Source of the DNA: UBA652 sp964598235
Lineage (GTDB): Bacteria; Pseudomonadota; Gammaproteobacteria; Nitrosococcales; Methylophagaceae
DNA length: 13,541 bases
Assembly: GCA_964598235.1 (NCBI GenBank)
Contig: CAZRAY010000046.1
Location: 1-13,541, forward strand
Direction: 5' to 3'
Position 1 is the stretch's first letter; every line of letters begins with the position of its first letter. This document shows, piece after piece, positions 1 through 7,212 of the stretch. Made by a program: the position numbers and the translations under genes. The notes beneath the pieces were generated by a model. It did no database searches. It was not told where the DNA came from and was given only the letters and a program-made list of their open reading frames with translations.

Positions 1-839
1 TCAGCTGCATACAATGTGTTTTCTAACAAAGTCGCCACTGTCATCGGCCCAACACCACCCGGCACAGGCGTGATCCAAGCCGCTTTCTCTTTCGCGCCTT
101 CAAAATCGACATCACCGGTGAGTTTGCCGTTATCTAAACGATTGATGCCGACATCAATAATAATTGCGCCTTCTTTAATCCAGCCACCCGGAATAAAATC
201 GGGTCTGCCGACAGCGACAACGAGAATATCGGCGCGGCGGACGTGGAACTCTAGATCTTGGGTCATGCGATGACATGAGGTGGTGGTGCAAGCCGCTAAT
301 AAAAGTTCTAATCCCATTGGGCGACCGACGATATTAGATACGCCAATAATCACGGCTTCTTTACCTCGTAAGTCTTCGCCTGTTTTCTCTAGCAAGGTCA
401 TAATGCCTTTCGGTGTGCAAGGGCGCAGCAACGGGTTACGTTGCGCAAGACGGCCAATATTATAAGGATGAAAACCATCAACATCTTTATCAGGTAAAAT
501 CCGTTCAATCACAGATTCAGTGTCAATATGCTCTGGTAAGGGGAGTTGGACTAAAATGCCATCAATCGAATCATCCGTATTGAGGGTGTCAATTAGCGCA
601 AGTAGCTCGGCTTGTGTTGTTTCAGTGGGTAAATCATGGGATACCGATTTAATACCCACTTCTTCACACCCGCGGCGTTTACTGCCTACATAGACGGCGG
701 ACGCAGGATCTGCACCAATCAGCACAACGGCCAAACCAGGCGGTCTTTTGCCTGCAGCAACGCGTTTCTCAACTGAGATGCGGATATCGTTTCTTAAGGC
801 GGCGGCAGTGGCTTTGCCATCTAGAATTTGTGCGCTCAT
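1..839 (-). CDS. folD: Bifunctional methylenetetrahydrofolate dehydrogenase/cyclohydrolase FolD (C-terminus cut by window edge)
   Basis: FolD interconverts 5,10-methylene-, 5,10-methenyl- and 10-formyl-tetrahydrofolate in the cytoplasm using NADP, feeding purine and formyl-Met synthesis. The minus-strand reading frame from ATG at 839 starts MSAQILDGKATAAALRNDIR and runs 279 codons without a stop to the window edge; E. coli FolD is about 288 residues, so only the last few residues are missing. Visible motifs are DPASAVYVGSK (residues 44-54, including the catalytic Lys54 equivalent), GILVQLPLP, PDKDVDGFH, PCTPKG, the Rossmann segment IGVSNIVGRPMGLELLL, and the C-terminal PGGVGPMTVATLLENT. A GGAAA purine run four bases upstream of the ATG fits a ribosome binding site. 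It diverges from the tRNA pair; in E. coli folD also lies near the tRNA-Arg(UCU) gene argU. Identity is very secure. Confidence 0.97.
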   Translation of the reverse strand, partial: MSAQILDGKATAAALRNDIRISVEKRVAAGKRPPGLAVVLIGADPASAVYVGSKRRGCEEVGIKSVSHDLPTETTQAELLALIDTLNTDDSIDGILVQLPLPEHIDTESVIERILPDKDVDGFHPYNIGRLAQRNPLLRPCTPKGIMTLLEKTGEDLRGKEAVIIGVSNIVGRPMGLELLLAACTTTSCHRMTQDLEFHVRRADILVVAVGRPDFIPGGWIKEGAIIIDVGINRLDNGKLTGDVDFEGAKEKAAWITPVPGGVGPMTVATLLENTLYAA

Positions 840-913
840 GATGTTTCCGAGGGAGTAAAAAGAAAGCATTTTCGCATGTTGCAGAGATTCCAGCAAAAAA
901 ATATACGATGCGA

Positions 914-942
914 TTGACGGATGGGGACGAGAACGGTATCAT
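914..942 (+). promoter_or_regulatory. Sigma70-type promoter for the tRNA-Pro/tRNA-Arg unit
   Basis: TTGACG (914-919) and TATCAT (937-942) are each one mismatch from consensus and are separated by exactly 17 bases. The sequence just after the -10 is GC-rich (GCTCGC, 943-948), the kind of discriminator found at stringently controlled stable-RNA promoters. The expected start is near 949, about 40 bases before the mature 5' end of tRNA-Pro. This is inferred from sequence only. Confidence 0.65.
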
Positions 943-989
943 GCTCGCTTCCTTAAGCCGATTTCCCAATTTATGGCTTTTGAAAATGT

Positions 990-1066
<77 letters not shown>

Positions 1067-1111
1067 CTTCTTAAATGTTTCCTCCCCTGTTAGAATTACA
1101 TCTTACATAAT

Positions 1112-1188
1112 GCGCCCGTAGCTCATCTGGATAGAGCAACAGCCTTCTAAGCTGTGGGTAACAGGTTCGAGTCCTGTCGGGCGTACCA
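1112..1188 (+). tRNA. tRNA-Arg (anticodon UCU)
   Basis: A 77-base cloverleaf with encoded CCA. The acceptor stem is GCGCCCG (1112-1118) against CGGGCGT, with a terminal G-U pair. The anticodon stem ACAGC (1139-1143)/GCTGT (1151-1155) holds a seven-base loop with TCT at 1146-1148, so it reads AGA/AGG. The T-arm contains GGTTCGAGTCC. It is the counterpart of E. coli argU, a known phage and island integration target. I saw no second copy of its 3' end in this window. Confidence 0.97.
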
Positions 1189-1256
1189 TTTTTCCTTGCC
1201 ATAGCGAAAAATACTTAACGTGCAAAAGTCTCAACTATTTACTTTGAGGATGACTG

Positions 1257-1817
1257 ATGAAAAGACTGTTCGACTTTCTGCTTGCCAGCCTACTCATCCT
1301 TATCTTCATTTTCCCTATGTTATTGCTTGCGCTGATGATAAAACTAAGCTCTAAAGGCCCTGTTTTATATTGGTCTGAACGCGTCGGACAATATAACCAT
1401 TTATTTCAGATGCCAAAATTCCGTAGCATGAAAATAGAGACACCGGTTGTGGCAACGCATTTATTAGCACATCCCGATCATGCCTTAACACCCGTCGGTA
1501 GCTTATTGCGAAAATTGAGCTTGGATGAGCTACCACAACTCTGGAGTATTTTAGTTGGGCAGATGAGCTTCGTTGGTCCCCGGCCCGCGTTATTTAATCA
1601 AGCAGACTTAATTGAATTACGCAATCAGCAAGGCGTATCTGATTTAATGCCAGGTTTAACAGGCTGGGCGCAAGTGAATGGCCGAGATGAATTACCTATT
1701 CCGCAAAAGGTTGCACTGGATACTGCGTATTTAAAGCAACAGTCTTTTGGGTTTGATATGAAAATATTATGGCTGACTTTTATTAAGGTGTTACGTCGCG
1801 ATAGTGTTTCTCACTAA
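1257..1817 (+). CDS. Undecaprenyl-phosphate sugar-phosphate transferase (bacterial sugar transferase family, PglC-like)
   Basis: Small monotopic phosphoglycosyl transferases of this family move a sugar-1-phosphate from a UDP-sugar to undecaprenyl phosphate at the inner membrane, the first step of O-antigen, capsule, exopolysaccharide or glycoprotein glycan synthesis. The 186-residue product has the PglC layout: an N-terminal hydrophobic helix with a Pro at residue 20 (re-entrant membrane helix), SSKGPVLYWSERVG (31-44), KFRSMK (54-59), LSLDELPQLW with the catalytic Asp90-Glu91 pair, FVGPRPA (105-111) and PGLTGWAQVNGR (132-143). The ATG at 1257 is preceded by GAGGA at 1246-1250, six bases away. 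It lacks the long N-terminal membrane domain of WcaJ/WbaP. No other glycan genes flank it: it sits 68 bases after tRNA-Arg and converges on the ubi operon with an 8-base gap. The sugar substrate cannot be read from sequence. Confidence 0.9.
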   Translation: MKRLFDFLLASLLILIFIFPMLLLALMIKLSSKGPVLYWSERVGQYNHLFQMPKFRSMKIETPVVATHLLAHPDHALTPVGSLLRKLSLDELPQLWSILVGQMSFVGPRPALFNQADLIELRNQQGVSDLMPGLTGWAQVNGRDELPIPQKVALDTAYLKQQSFGFDMKILWLTFIKVLRRDSVSH

Positions 1818-1825
1818 CATTCAGA

Positions 1826-2281
1826 TTAAAACCACCGCTTAACAGACATCATATAATCCTGATATTGGTCGCCAAATTTAGTCAGTAGGATTTGTTCTTC
1901 AGGCATAATTTGTTGCGTTGTTATGAGCCAAACAAAAACAGGCAGCATCAAGAAGGGCGAAAGACTGCCTAATAATATTCCCCAGCCGATAAGCCAGCAG
2001 AGCAGGCCAACATACATGGGGTTTCTCGAGAAGTGATACATGCCTGTGGTGACAAGACTTTCTGATTTATCGGGTCGCATGGGATTGAAGGTGGTGTGGG
2101 CTTGGAAGAATTGGATTAATGAAATGATATCAACGAGAAGCGCTAAGATGATCGGTAGGTAAGCGAGTTTTGTCCATGGTGGAGAAAATAGTGTGGCGAT
2201 GGGGATATAGCGGTTGAGTAGCCACATTATTATGCCAATAAGCAGTACATAAACTGGTGGGGGTGTTTTGAGTTTAAGCAT
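1826..2281 (-). CDS. ICMT/PEMT-like integral membrane methyltransferase
   Basis: A 151-residue hydrophobic protein of the isoprenylcysteine carboxyl methyltransferase / phospholipid methyltransferase superfamily. Membrane segments lie at about residues 9-28, 39-59, 91-105 and 107-122. The family's SAM-binding signature is present in two halves: LVTTGMYHFSRNPMYVG (76-92) and the C-terminal PEEQ (127-130) followed by FG, Y, Y and RW (136-150). Its ATG overlaps the ubiI stop by 8 bases, so it is almost certainly translated with the ubiquinone operon. Bacterial members methylate various small or lipid substrates and many have no assigned substrate. Because it is coupled to two ubiquinone hydroxylase genes, a prenyl-lipid substrate is possible, but that is inference only. 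The usual ubiquinone methyltransferases UbiE and UbiG are unrelated in fold. Confidence 0.82.
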   Translation of the reverse strand: MLKLKTPPPVYVLLIGIIMWLLNRYIPIATLFSPPWTKLAYLPIILALLVDIISLIQFFQAHTTFNPMRPDKSESLVTTGMYHFSRNPMYVGLLCWLIGWGILLGSLSPFLMLPVFVWLITTQQIMPEEQILLTKFGDQYQDYMMSVKRWF

Positions 2282-3500
2282 CGTTAGCTTTATTTTGCGA
2301 TCCTGTCGCTTGTTTCATAAAATGATTCTTTAGGAATTGAGTTTGGTTGACACGGTTAAGCCCAAAACGTCGCGCCCATTTGATGGGGGCGAGTTGACTA
2401 CCGAATAAGCGTTTAAAACCATCCATTGTGAACTGCATGGCTAAATTATCTGCTTTGCGTTGGCGTTGGTATTTTCGGAGCGTTTGCAGGCTGCCAATTT
2501 GTCGGTTGCGTTGGTGGGCGGTAATAATTGTATCTCGGAGCGCTGCCGCATCGAGTAAGCCGATATTCACGCCTTGGCCTGCTAACGGGTGAATGGTGTG
2601 GGCTGCATCACCGACTAGCGCGAAACCTGGTTTAACATAGTCTTGCGCGTGGCTTAGCCTTAATGGGAAGCTCAATCGATTGCTAACATGGTGCACTTGA
2701 CCGAGTTGATGTTCAAAGGCATCGCCAATTTGTTGGCAAAATTCTGTTTCTGATAAGTCACAAAGTTGTTTGGCTGCATCAGGTGTGGTGGACCAGACGA
2801 TGGAACATTGATGCAGATCGGCGAGCGGCAAGAAGGCAAGCGGACCGGTGGGTAGGAAGCGTTGCCATGCCGTTTGTTGATGTGTTCTTTCAGTGGTGAC
2901 AGTGCAAACAACGGCATGCTGTTGATAATCCCAGCCACGTGCATTGATGCCCGCCCAGTCGCGCAAGGGAGAGCGTGCACCATCTGCGGCGACGATCAGC
3001 TTAGCCGTGAGGATATGCTCATCTTCTAAGGTGAGTGTTGGGAGTTCACCATCGAGATCTAATGCAGTGGGCTTGGCAGGGCAGCGGAAGTCGATATTAG
3101 TGGCCTGCTGGCATTGCTGCAATAAAATTTGCTGAAGATGGCAGTTTTCAATGATATGGCCAAGTGTGGGCTCGCCAATGTTGGCACTATCAAAATGCAC
3201 TTCATGTCGTTCCGCCTGTTCTGAATTTGTCGAAGGAGACTCCCATACATGCATATTGCGATAAGGGCTGATTCTCTTTTGGAATAATTGCTGCCAGGTG
3301 CCTAGGTGTCGGAATAGCGATTCGGAGGTGTGCGTTAGCGCACTAACACGCAAATCAGGCAGATCATTTTCTGCTAACTGCGCAGGTGGATAGCCTTCGA
3401 TTAAGGCGATCTTGAGATCGGCTTGTTGACTCAGGGAGAGGGCAAGCGTGGCGCCGACCATGCCGCCACCGACGATGATAATGTCGTAGTCGGGCGTCAT
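2274..3500 (-). CDS. ubiI: FAD-dependent ubiquinone-biosynthesis hydroxylase, UbiI (VisC) type
   Basis: A 408-residue class A flavoprotein monooxygenase. In this operon position the E. coli protein is UbiI, which hydroxylates C5 of the polyprenylphenol ring in aerobic ubiquinone synthesis. Visible features are the N-terminal FAD dinucleotide motif IIIVGGGMVGA (7-17), the DG motif AADGARSPLR in mid-protein, and the second FAD motif GFALVGDAAHTIHPLAGQG. The C-terminus has FTMDGFKRLFGS, then GLNRVNQTQFLKNHFMKQA, typical of the UbiI/UbiF branch rather than UbiH. Its ATG overlaps the ubiH stop by four bases (ATGA). It could have UbiF-like or broader regiospecificity, as these paralogues vary between gammaproteobacteria. 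Family assignment is secure; the exact ring position rests on synteny. Confidence 0.88.
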   Translation of the reverse strand: MTPDYDIIIVGGGMVGATLALSLSQQADLKIALIEGYPPAQLAENDLPDLRVSALTHTSESLFRHLGTWQQLFQKRISPYRNMHVWESPSTNSEQAERHEVHFDSANIGEPTLGHIIENCHLQQILLQQCQQATNIDFRCPAKPTALDLDGELPTLTLEDEHILTAKLIVAADGARSPLRDWAGINARGWDYQQHAVVCTVTTERTHQQTAWQRFLPTGPLAFLPLADLHQCSIVWSTTPDAAKQLCDLSETEFCQQIGDAFEHQLGQVHHVSNRLSFPLRLSHAQDYVKPGFALVGDAAHTIHPLAGQGVNIGLLDAAALRDTIITAHQRNRQIGSLQTLRKYQRQRKADNLAMQFTMDGFKRLFGSQLAPIKWARRFGLNRVNQTQFLKNHFMKQATGSQNKANDA

Positions 3501-4702
3501 AATTTAAGGCCTCGTCCTAGCTTAGGTTGTTTTCGACCCAAGCCCATACTTTTGGCAGCGAGCCAGTGTTTAAGCGGCGGCAAGGCATTGGTCGCCGCTA
3601 GCCCTGCGCCGCGGACTTGGCCCATAATCGCGTTGGACTGGCTGAAGAGGTGAACGAGATTATGCGTGATGTTAATAACATCATCTTGGTCCGCTTCCCG
3701 CCATTCTTTGTAATCATGCAAGGCACGGGCGGCCCCACAATCATCTAGATTGTTATGCAATACTTCAGCTAGCGCAGCGACATCACGTAATCCTAAATTG
3801 AAACCTTGGCCTGCAACGGGATGGAGGGTGTGGGCGGCATTACCGATAAGTACAACGCGGTGTTGCACGGGTTGGTCTGATTGCACTAAATGCAGCGGGT
3901 AACTTTGTCGCTCACCGACTTGCTTGAGTTCACCGAGGCGATAACCGAAGCGCGCTTGGAGCTGGGCGAGGAAGTCGGTATCACGCAGCGCAAGTAGAGC
4001 TTGTTCGTCACCAGAATTGACTGTCCACACGAGGCTGCAGCGATTATCAGGCATGGGTAATAATGCTAAGGGCCCTGAATCAGTGAAGCGCTCAAATGCA
4101 CGATTTTGGTGAGGTCGTTCGGGGGTGATATTGGCGATGATGGCAGTTTGTTGGTAGTTGTGGCTTTGTGTGTCTAGCTTTAATTGTTGGCGCACAGTGG
4201 AGCGGCTACCATCGGCAGCAACAAGGCAACGTGTCGTTAAATTTTTCCCACCATCAAGGGTGATATTGACATGGTCATTATATTGTTCGAGTGATTGAAT
4301 GCTGGTGGGGCAATGTAGTTCAAGGTTCGATTGATTATTGATTTTTTTCTGCAATACTTTGCCAACAGAACGCGCTAAAATAACGTGGCCTAGTGCGGGT
4401 ACATTTTCTGCTTTGGCAGAGAGGCGAGTGCTGCCAAAATGGCCGCGATCAGAAATATGAATATTAAGAATGGGCGTGCTATGTTGTGATAAATCTGACC
4501 ATAGGCCAATAGATTTGAAGATACGTTGTGAGCCATAAGAAAGCGCAATAGCACGATCATCATAGCTAGGTTGCTCACTTGCTGAATAGGGGATAGCTTC
4601 AATAACAGCGATATTAAGTGGGCTATCTGCTAGGGCACAAGCCAAGCTCGCGCCGACCATGCCGCCGCCTACAATAATCAGATCGTAATCTACTTTTTTC
4701 AT
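3497..4702 (-). CDS. ubiH: 2-polyprenyl-6-methoxyphenol hydroxylase UbiH
   Basis: A 401-residue FAD monooxygenase that hydroxylates C1 of the ubiquinone precursor in aerobic growth, acting in the Ubi complex. FAD-binding GGGMVGAS lies near residues 12-19, followed by RAIALSYGS and SDRGHFG (a UbiH-type block). AADGSRSTVRQ is the DG motif. The second FAD motif reads VVLIGNAAHTLHPVAGQGFN; Asn in place of Asp in GNAAH is characteristic of UbiH and distinguishes it from its paralogue downstream. The C-terminus carries GAGLAATNALPPLKHWLAAK and ends in RGLKL. The start overlaps the pepP stop by four bases (ATGA) and its own stop overlaps the ubiI start by four, so the three genes are translationally coupled. 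Confidence 0.94.
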   Translation of the reverse strand: MKKVDYDLIIVGGGMVGASLACALADSPLNIAVIEAIPYSASEQPSYDDRAIALSYGSQRIFKSIGLWSDLSQHSTPILNIHISDRGHFGSTRLSAKAENVPALGHVILARSVGKVLQKKINNQSNLELHCPTSIQSLEQYNDHVNITLDGGKNLTTRCLVAADGSRSTVRQQLKLDTQSHNYQQTAIIANITPERPHQNRAFERFTDSGPLALLPMPDNRCSLVWTVNSGDEQALLALRDTDFLAQLQARFGYRLGELKQVGERQSYPLHLVQSDQPVQHRVVLIGNAAHTLHPVAGQGFNLGLRDVAALAEVLHNNLDDCGAARALHDYKEWREADQDDVINITHNLVHLFSQSNAIMGQVRGAGLAATNALPPLKHWLAAKSMGLGRKQPKLGRGLKL

Positions 4703-6000
4703 GCCATCAGTGCTTCAATCTCATCTATTTCTTTGGGTGCATCTTTAGATAAGATATCGTAACCCGTTTTGGTGACGAGCACGTCATCTTCAATTCGAAT
4801 GCCAGTAAACTGCCATTGCTTTGCCACGCCTTTGGGGTCGCGAATATATAAGCCAGGCTCAACAGTCAGCACCATGCCTGCTTCGAGCTCTCGCCAATCC
4901 TCCCCAATTTTATAATCGCCCACATCATGTACATCCATGCCGAGCCAATGCCCTGTGCGATGCATATAAAATTCACGGTATTTTTCATTCTTGATTAAGG
5001 TGGTCACTTTGCCTTTTAGCAGGCCAAGATCAACTAAACCTTCTGTGAGCACACGGACGGCAGCTTCATGCGGCTGATTCCAGTGGTTACCGGGTTTCAC
5101 TTCCTCAATTGCGGATTTTTGGGCGGCAAGCACGATGTTATACAAGGCTTTCTGGCTGGTAGTGAATTTGCCATTAACAGGGAATGTCCGTGTGATGTCG
5201 CCTGCATAATAATCATATTCAGCCCCGGCATCGATCAACAGTAGTGCCTTATTTTTTAACTTTTTATTGTTTTCAATATAATGCAGAATGCAGCCATTCT
5301 CGCCCCCGCCAACAATAGAGGGGTAGGCTGCACTACGACAATCATTGCGCATGAAGTCATGAATAATTTCAGCTTCTACTTCATATTCCCATTTGCCCAC
5401 TTGGGTAAATTGCATCGCGCGAATATGGGCGGCAGCAGAAATCTCAGCAGCACGGCGCATGGCTTTTATTTCAGCGCTGCTTTTAAATAAGCGCAGTTCA
5501 TTTAAGGCATGATCAAGTTCGATGATTTCAGTTGGCGAGTGCAACCCTTGGCGAGAGAATTTACGTAGTTTATTGAGCCAACCGATCATGTGTTGGTCAA
5601 ATTCTGGCTGATTGCCCATCGTGTAATAAACGCGTTCTTTCCCTTCTAACAATCCTGGCAAAATATCATCTAGATCATCAATTGGGTAAGCATCGTCAGC
5701 ACCATAATGTTCACACGCACCTTCCTGCCCCGCACGATAACCATCCCAAATTTCTTTTTCTAAATGTCGCTCGCGGCAGAATAGAATGGTTTCTCCTTGG
5801 GGGCGGCCAGGAATCAATACTAAAACAGATTCCGGTTCAGGGAATCCAGTGAGATAATGAAAATTGCTATCGCTACGATGTGGAAAATCCACATCTCGAT
5901 TACGTGTTATAACAGGTGCATTGGGTAACACAGCAATACTATCTGGACCCATGACATCCATTAGATGCTGCCGCCGGCGAGGAAATTCAGCTTTGTTCAT
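4699..6000 (-). CDS. pepP: Xaa-Pro aminopeptidase P
   Basis: A 433-residue cytoplasmic metallopeptidase that removes N-terminal residues preceding proline. The N-terminal aminopeptidase P domain (about 1-170) contains FPHRSDSNFHYLTGF. The C-terminal creatinase/pita-bread domain carries all five dinuclear metal ligands: Asp257 (LLIDAGAEY), Asp268 (YAGDITRTFP), His351 (HRTGHWLGMDVHD), Glu381 (VEPGLY) and Glu404 (GIRIEDD). Spacing and length match E. coli PepP closely. The ATG shares one base with the ygfB stop (TAATG), indicating coupled reinitiation, and the stop overlaps ubiH. The pepP-ubiH association is an old conserved operon structure in gammaproteobacteria rather than evidence that the peptidase acts in quinone synthesis. 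Confidence 0.97.
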   Translation of the reverse strand: MNKAEFPRRRQHLMDVMGPDSIAVLPNAPVITRNRDVDFPHRSDSNFHYLTGFPEPESVLVLIPGRPQGETILFCRERHLEKEIWDGYRAGQEGACEHYGADDAYPIDDLDDILPGLLEGKERVYYTMGNQPEFDQHMIGWLNKLRKFSRQGLHSPTEIIELDHALNELRLFKSSAEIKAMRRAAEISAAAHIRAMQFTQVGKWEYEVEAEIIHDFMRNDCRSAAYPSIVGGGENGCILHYIENNKKLKNKALLLIDAGAEYDYYAGDITRTFPVNGKFTTSQKALYNIVLAAQKSAIEEVKPGNHWNQPHEAAVRVLTEGLVDLGLLKGKVTTLIKNEKYREFYMHRTGHWLGMDVHDVGDYKIGEDWRELEAGMVLTVEPGLYIRDPKGVAKQWQFTGIRIEDDVLVTKTGYDILSKDAPKEIDEIEALMA

Positions 6001-6551
6001 TAATGTTGCTCTGAATTATCATCGGGGTTGATGGGCTGCAATTCACCATAAAGCAGAAATAAGCCCATGCGAAGATATTCGATGAGTTCTGCAAAATAAC
6101 CTTCTTCGGCATCGGATTGCGATAAGGATTCGGCATCAACTTGGCTAATTTGGATCAGATCAGTGAGATATTCTCGGCTATCGACAGATAAATCGGCTTC
6201 TTGTTTGAGGCCTGATACACCGAGGCCATACACCAAGCCTTGGCACCAATCAGACAAAGCTAAAATACGCGAAGCCAACGGTGCATTATCATCGGGCACA
6301 TCGATCTGGAAATCAAAATCAAGGCTATTGAGTTGTTGTACTGTATCGTCAAATAGCGCGCTAAGGTCGAGTTGTTCTTGTTCATCTATTTCTAATTCTG
6401 GGAATAAATTATTTGCCCATGTCATTCTATTTGCATGTGGGTTAACACAAAGTAGGCCACATAGCGCGCCTTGTAATTCTGTTGTACCAGCAGGGCCATC
6501 TCCTGTTGCATTGGGAGACGGGAAGGGGATGGGTAAGTCGTGTTCTGACAT
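6000..6551 (-). CDS. ygfB: UPF0149 family protein YgfB
   Basis: A 183-residue soluble acidic protein of the UPF0149/YgfB family, first gene of the operon. Matches to the family pattern are TELQGALCGLLC (24-35), the RILALSDWCQGLVYGLGVSG block (95-114), DLIQISQVDAES (131-142) and AELIEYLRMGLFLLYGEL (154-171). I place the start at the ATG at 6551 (MSEHDLP), which has an AGG eight bases upstream. A GTG 60 bases further upstream would add 20 residues with no family resemblance and would lie inside the promoter region. The biochemical role is not settled; a Pseudomonas aeruginosa homologue has been reported to modulate a transcription circuit that affects beta-lactam tolerance. It is slightly shorter than E. 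coli YgfB (about 192). Confidence 0.9.
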   Translation of the reverse strand: MSEHDLPIPFPSPNATGDGPAGTTELQGALCGLLCVNPHANRMTWANNLFPELEIDEQEQLDLSALFDDTVQQLNSLDFDFQIDVPDDNAPLASRILALSDWCQGLVYGLGVSGLKQEADLSVDSREYLTDLIQISQVDAESLSQSDAEEGYFAELIEYLRMGLFLLYGELQPINPDDNSEQH

Positions 6552-6579
6552 TAAGATAACCTGTTTATCGTAAACTGTT

Positions 6580-6608
6580 ATTATGCCATCTATTGACCAG
6601 CTTGGCAG
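6580..6608 (-). promoter_or_regulatory. Candidate promoter of the ygfB-pepP-ubiH-ubiI operon
   Basis: On the minus strand CTGCCA (6608-6603; 4 of 6 to the -35 consensus) and CATAAT (6585-6580; 5 of 6 to the -10) are 17 bases apart. The predicted start near 6573 gives a leader of about 22 bases before the ygfB ATG at 6551. It interleaves with the divergent promoter of the zapA unit. The -35 match is weak. Confidence 0.45.
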
Positions 6609-6622
6609 CACACAGCTATAGT
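6593..6622 (+). promoter_or_regulatory. Promoter of the TIGR02449-zapA unit
   Basis: TTGACC (6593-6598) and TATAGT (6617-6622) each have five of six consensus bases, with an 18-base spacer. The predicted start is near 6629, about 28 bases before the first ATG. The element overlaps the -35 of the divergent ygfB promoter, so RNA polymerase binding at one site would compete with the other. Confidence 0.6.
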
Positions 6623-6656
6623 AACGTTAGATCTTAATGGGTATGAAGAGCGCTCC

Positions 6657-6866
6657 ATGGAAAAAAATGCGATAAAACAACTAGAACAACATGTTGAGGC
6701 ACTGTTACGGAGTGCTTATGATTTGCGTGAGGAAAATAAGTTGTTAAAAGCCAAACAAACGCGTTGGCTAGAAGAGCGTGGCACACTGATTGCGCAGCGC
6801 CAACAGGCAAGACAAGGTATTGATTCAATGATAGAACGCTTGAAAGCGGTGGATGACGTGTTATGA
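6657..6866 (+). CDS. Small coiled-coil protein, TIGR02449 family, next to zapA
   Basis: A 69-residue, highly charged protein with hydrophobic residues in heptad-like spacing over nearly its whole length (IKQLEQHVEALLRSAYDLRE, then ENKLLKAKQ, and MIERLKAV near the end), so it is predicted to be a coiled coil. Its size, sequence style and position directly before zapA fit the TIGR02449 family of gammaproteobacterial small proteins. The ATG at 6657 has AAGAG at 6646-6650, six bases upstream. Its stop overlaps the zapA start by four bases (ATGA), so the two are translated together. A role in Z-ring assembly, by analogy with the coiled-coil protein ZapB, is plausible from the context but not shown; it is not a clear ZapB orthologue. 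Confidence 0.82.
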   Translation: MEKNAIKQLEQHVEALLRSAYDLREENKLLKAKQTRWLEERGTLIAQRQQARQGIDSMIERLKAVDDVL

Positions 6867-7168
6867 GCCTGCCGGTAACTGTCAGAATTTTAGGCAAAGA
6901 GTATCAAGTTGCTTGCCCAGCTGAGGAGCGGGAAGCACTTGAATCTTCAGCCGCATTGCTAGATGGGAAAATGCGGGAAATTCGTGATGCAGGAAAAATC
7001 GTTGGGTTAGACCGCATTGCGGTATTGGCGGCGCTAAATTTAGCGAATGATGTTGTAAAACTAAATGGTGCGGAATCAAAAGATAAAGAGGATGTGGGGC
7101 GTCAGCTCGAAAACTTGACGGAACGTGTCGCTGTTTTCCTAGAAGAAGCCCAACAAGTAGAAATATAA
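6863..7168 (+). CDS. zapA: Cell division protein ZapA
   Basis: ZapA binds and cross-links FtsZ protofilaments at mid-cell and promotes Z-ring integrity. The 101-residue product has the compact N-terminal domain (VTVRILGKEYQVACPAEER, residues 5-23, then AALLDGKMREIRD), the middle helix DRIAVLAALNLANDV (49-63) and a long C-terminal coiled-coil helix (about 70-98) used for dimer/tetramer formation. Length is normal for the family. It overlaps the preceding coiled-coil gene by four bases. In E. coli the gene is followed by ssrS; here two unrelated secreted-protein genes intervene. Confidence 0.93.
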   Translation: MSLPVTVRILGKEYQVACPAEEREALESSAALLDGKMREIRDAGKIVGLDRIAVLAALNLANDVVKLNGAESKDKEDVGRQLENLTERVAVFLEEAQQVEI

Positions 7169-7212
7169 ACATTACCTTTAATTCAAGTAAGAAAAGTAAG
7201 CTGGGTTCGGGA

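Noticed and set aside
1164..1188. Integrated element bounded by a duplicated tRNA-Arg 3' end
   Set aside because: I saw no second copy of the tRNA 3' end in the window and no integrase gene, so an island is not supported here.
6163..6573. 136-codon plus-strand frame opposite ygfB
   Set aside because: It is antisense to a clear UPF0149 gene, is Ser/Cys-rich without family resemblance, and has no suitable ribosome binding site.
6552..6611. GTG start for YgfB giving 20 extra residues
   Set aside because: The added residues do not match the family, and the segment holds the predicted promoter elements.
7169..7212. 6S RNA directly after zapA, as in E. coli
   Set aside because: Only 44 bases are available; the 6S fold is found at about 8857-9038 instead.
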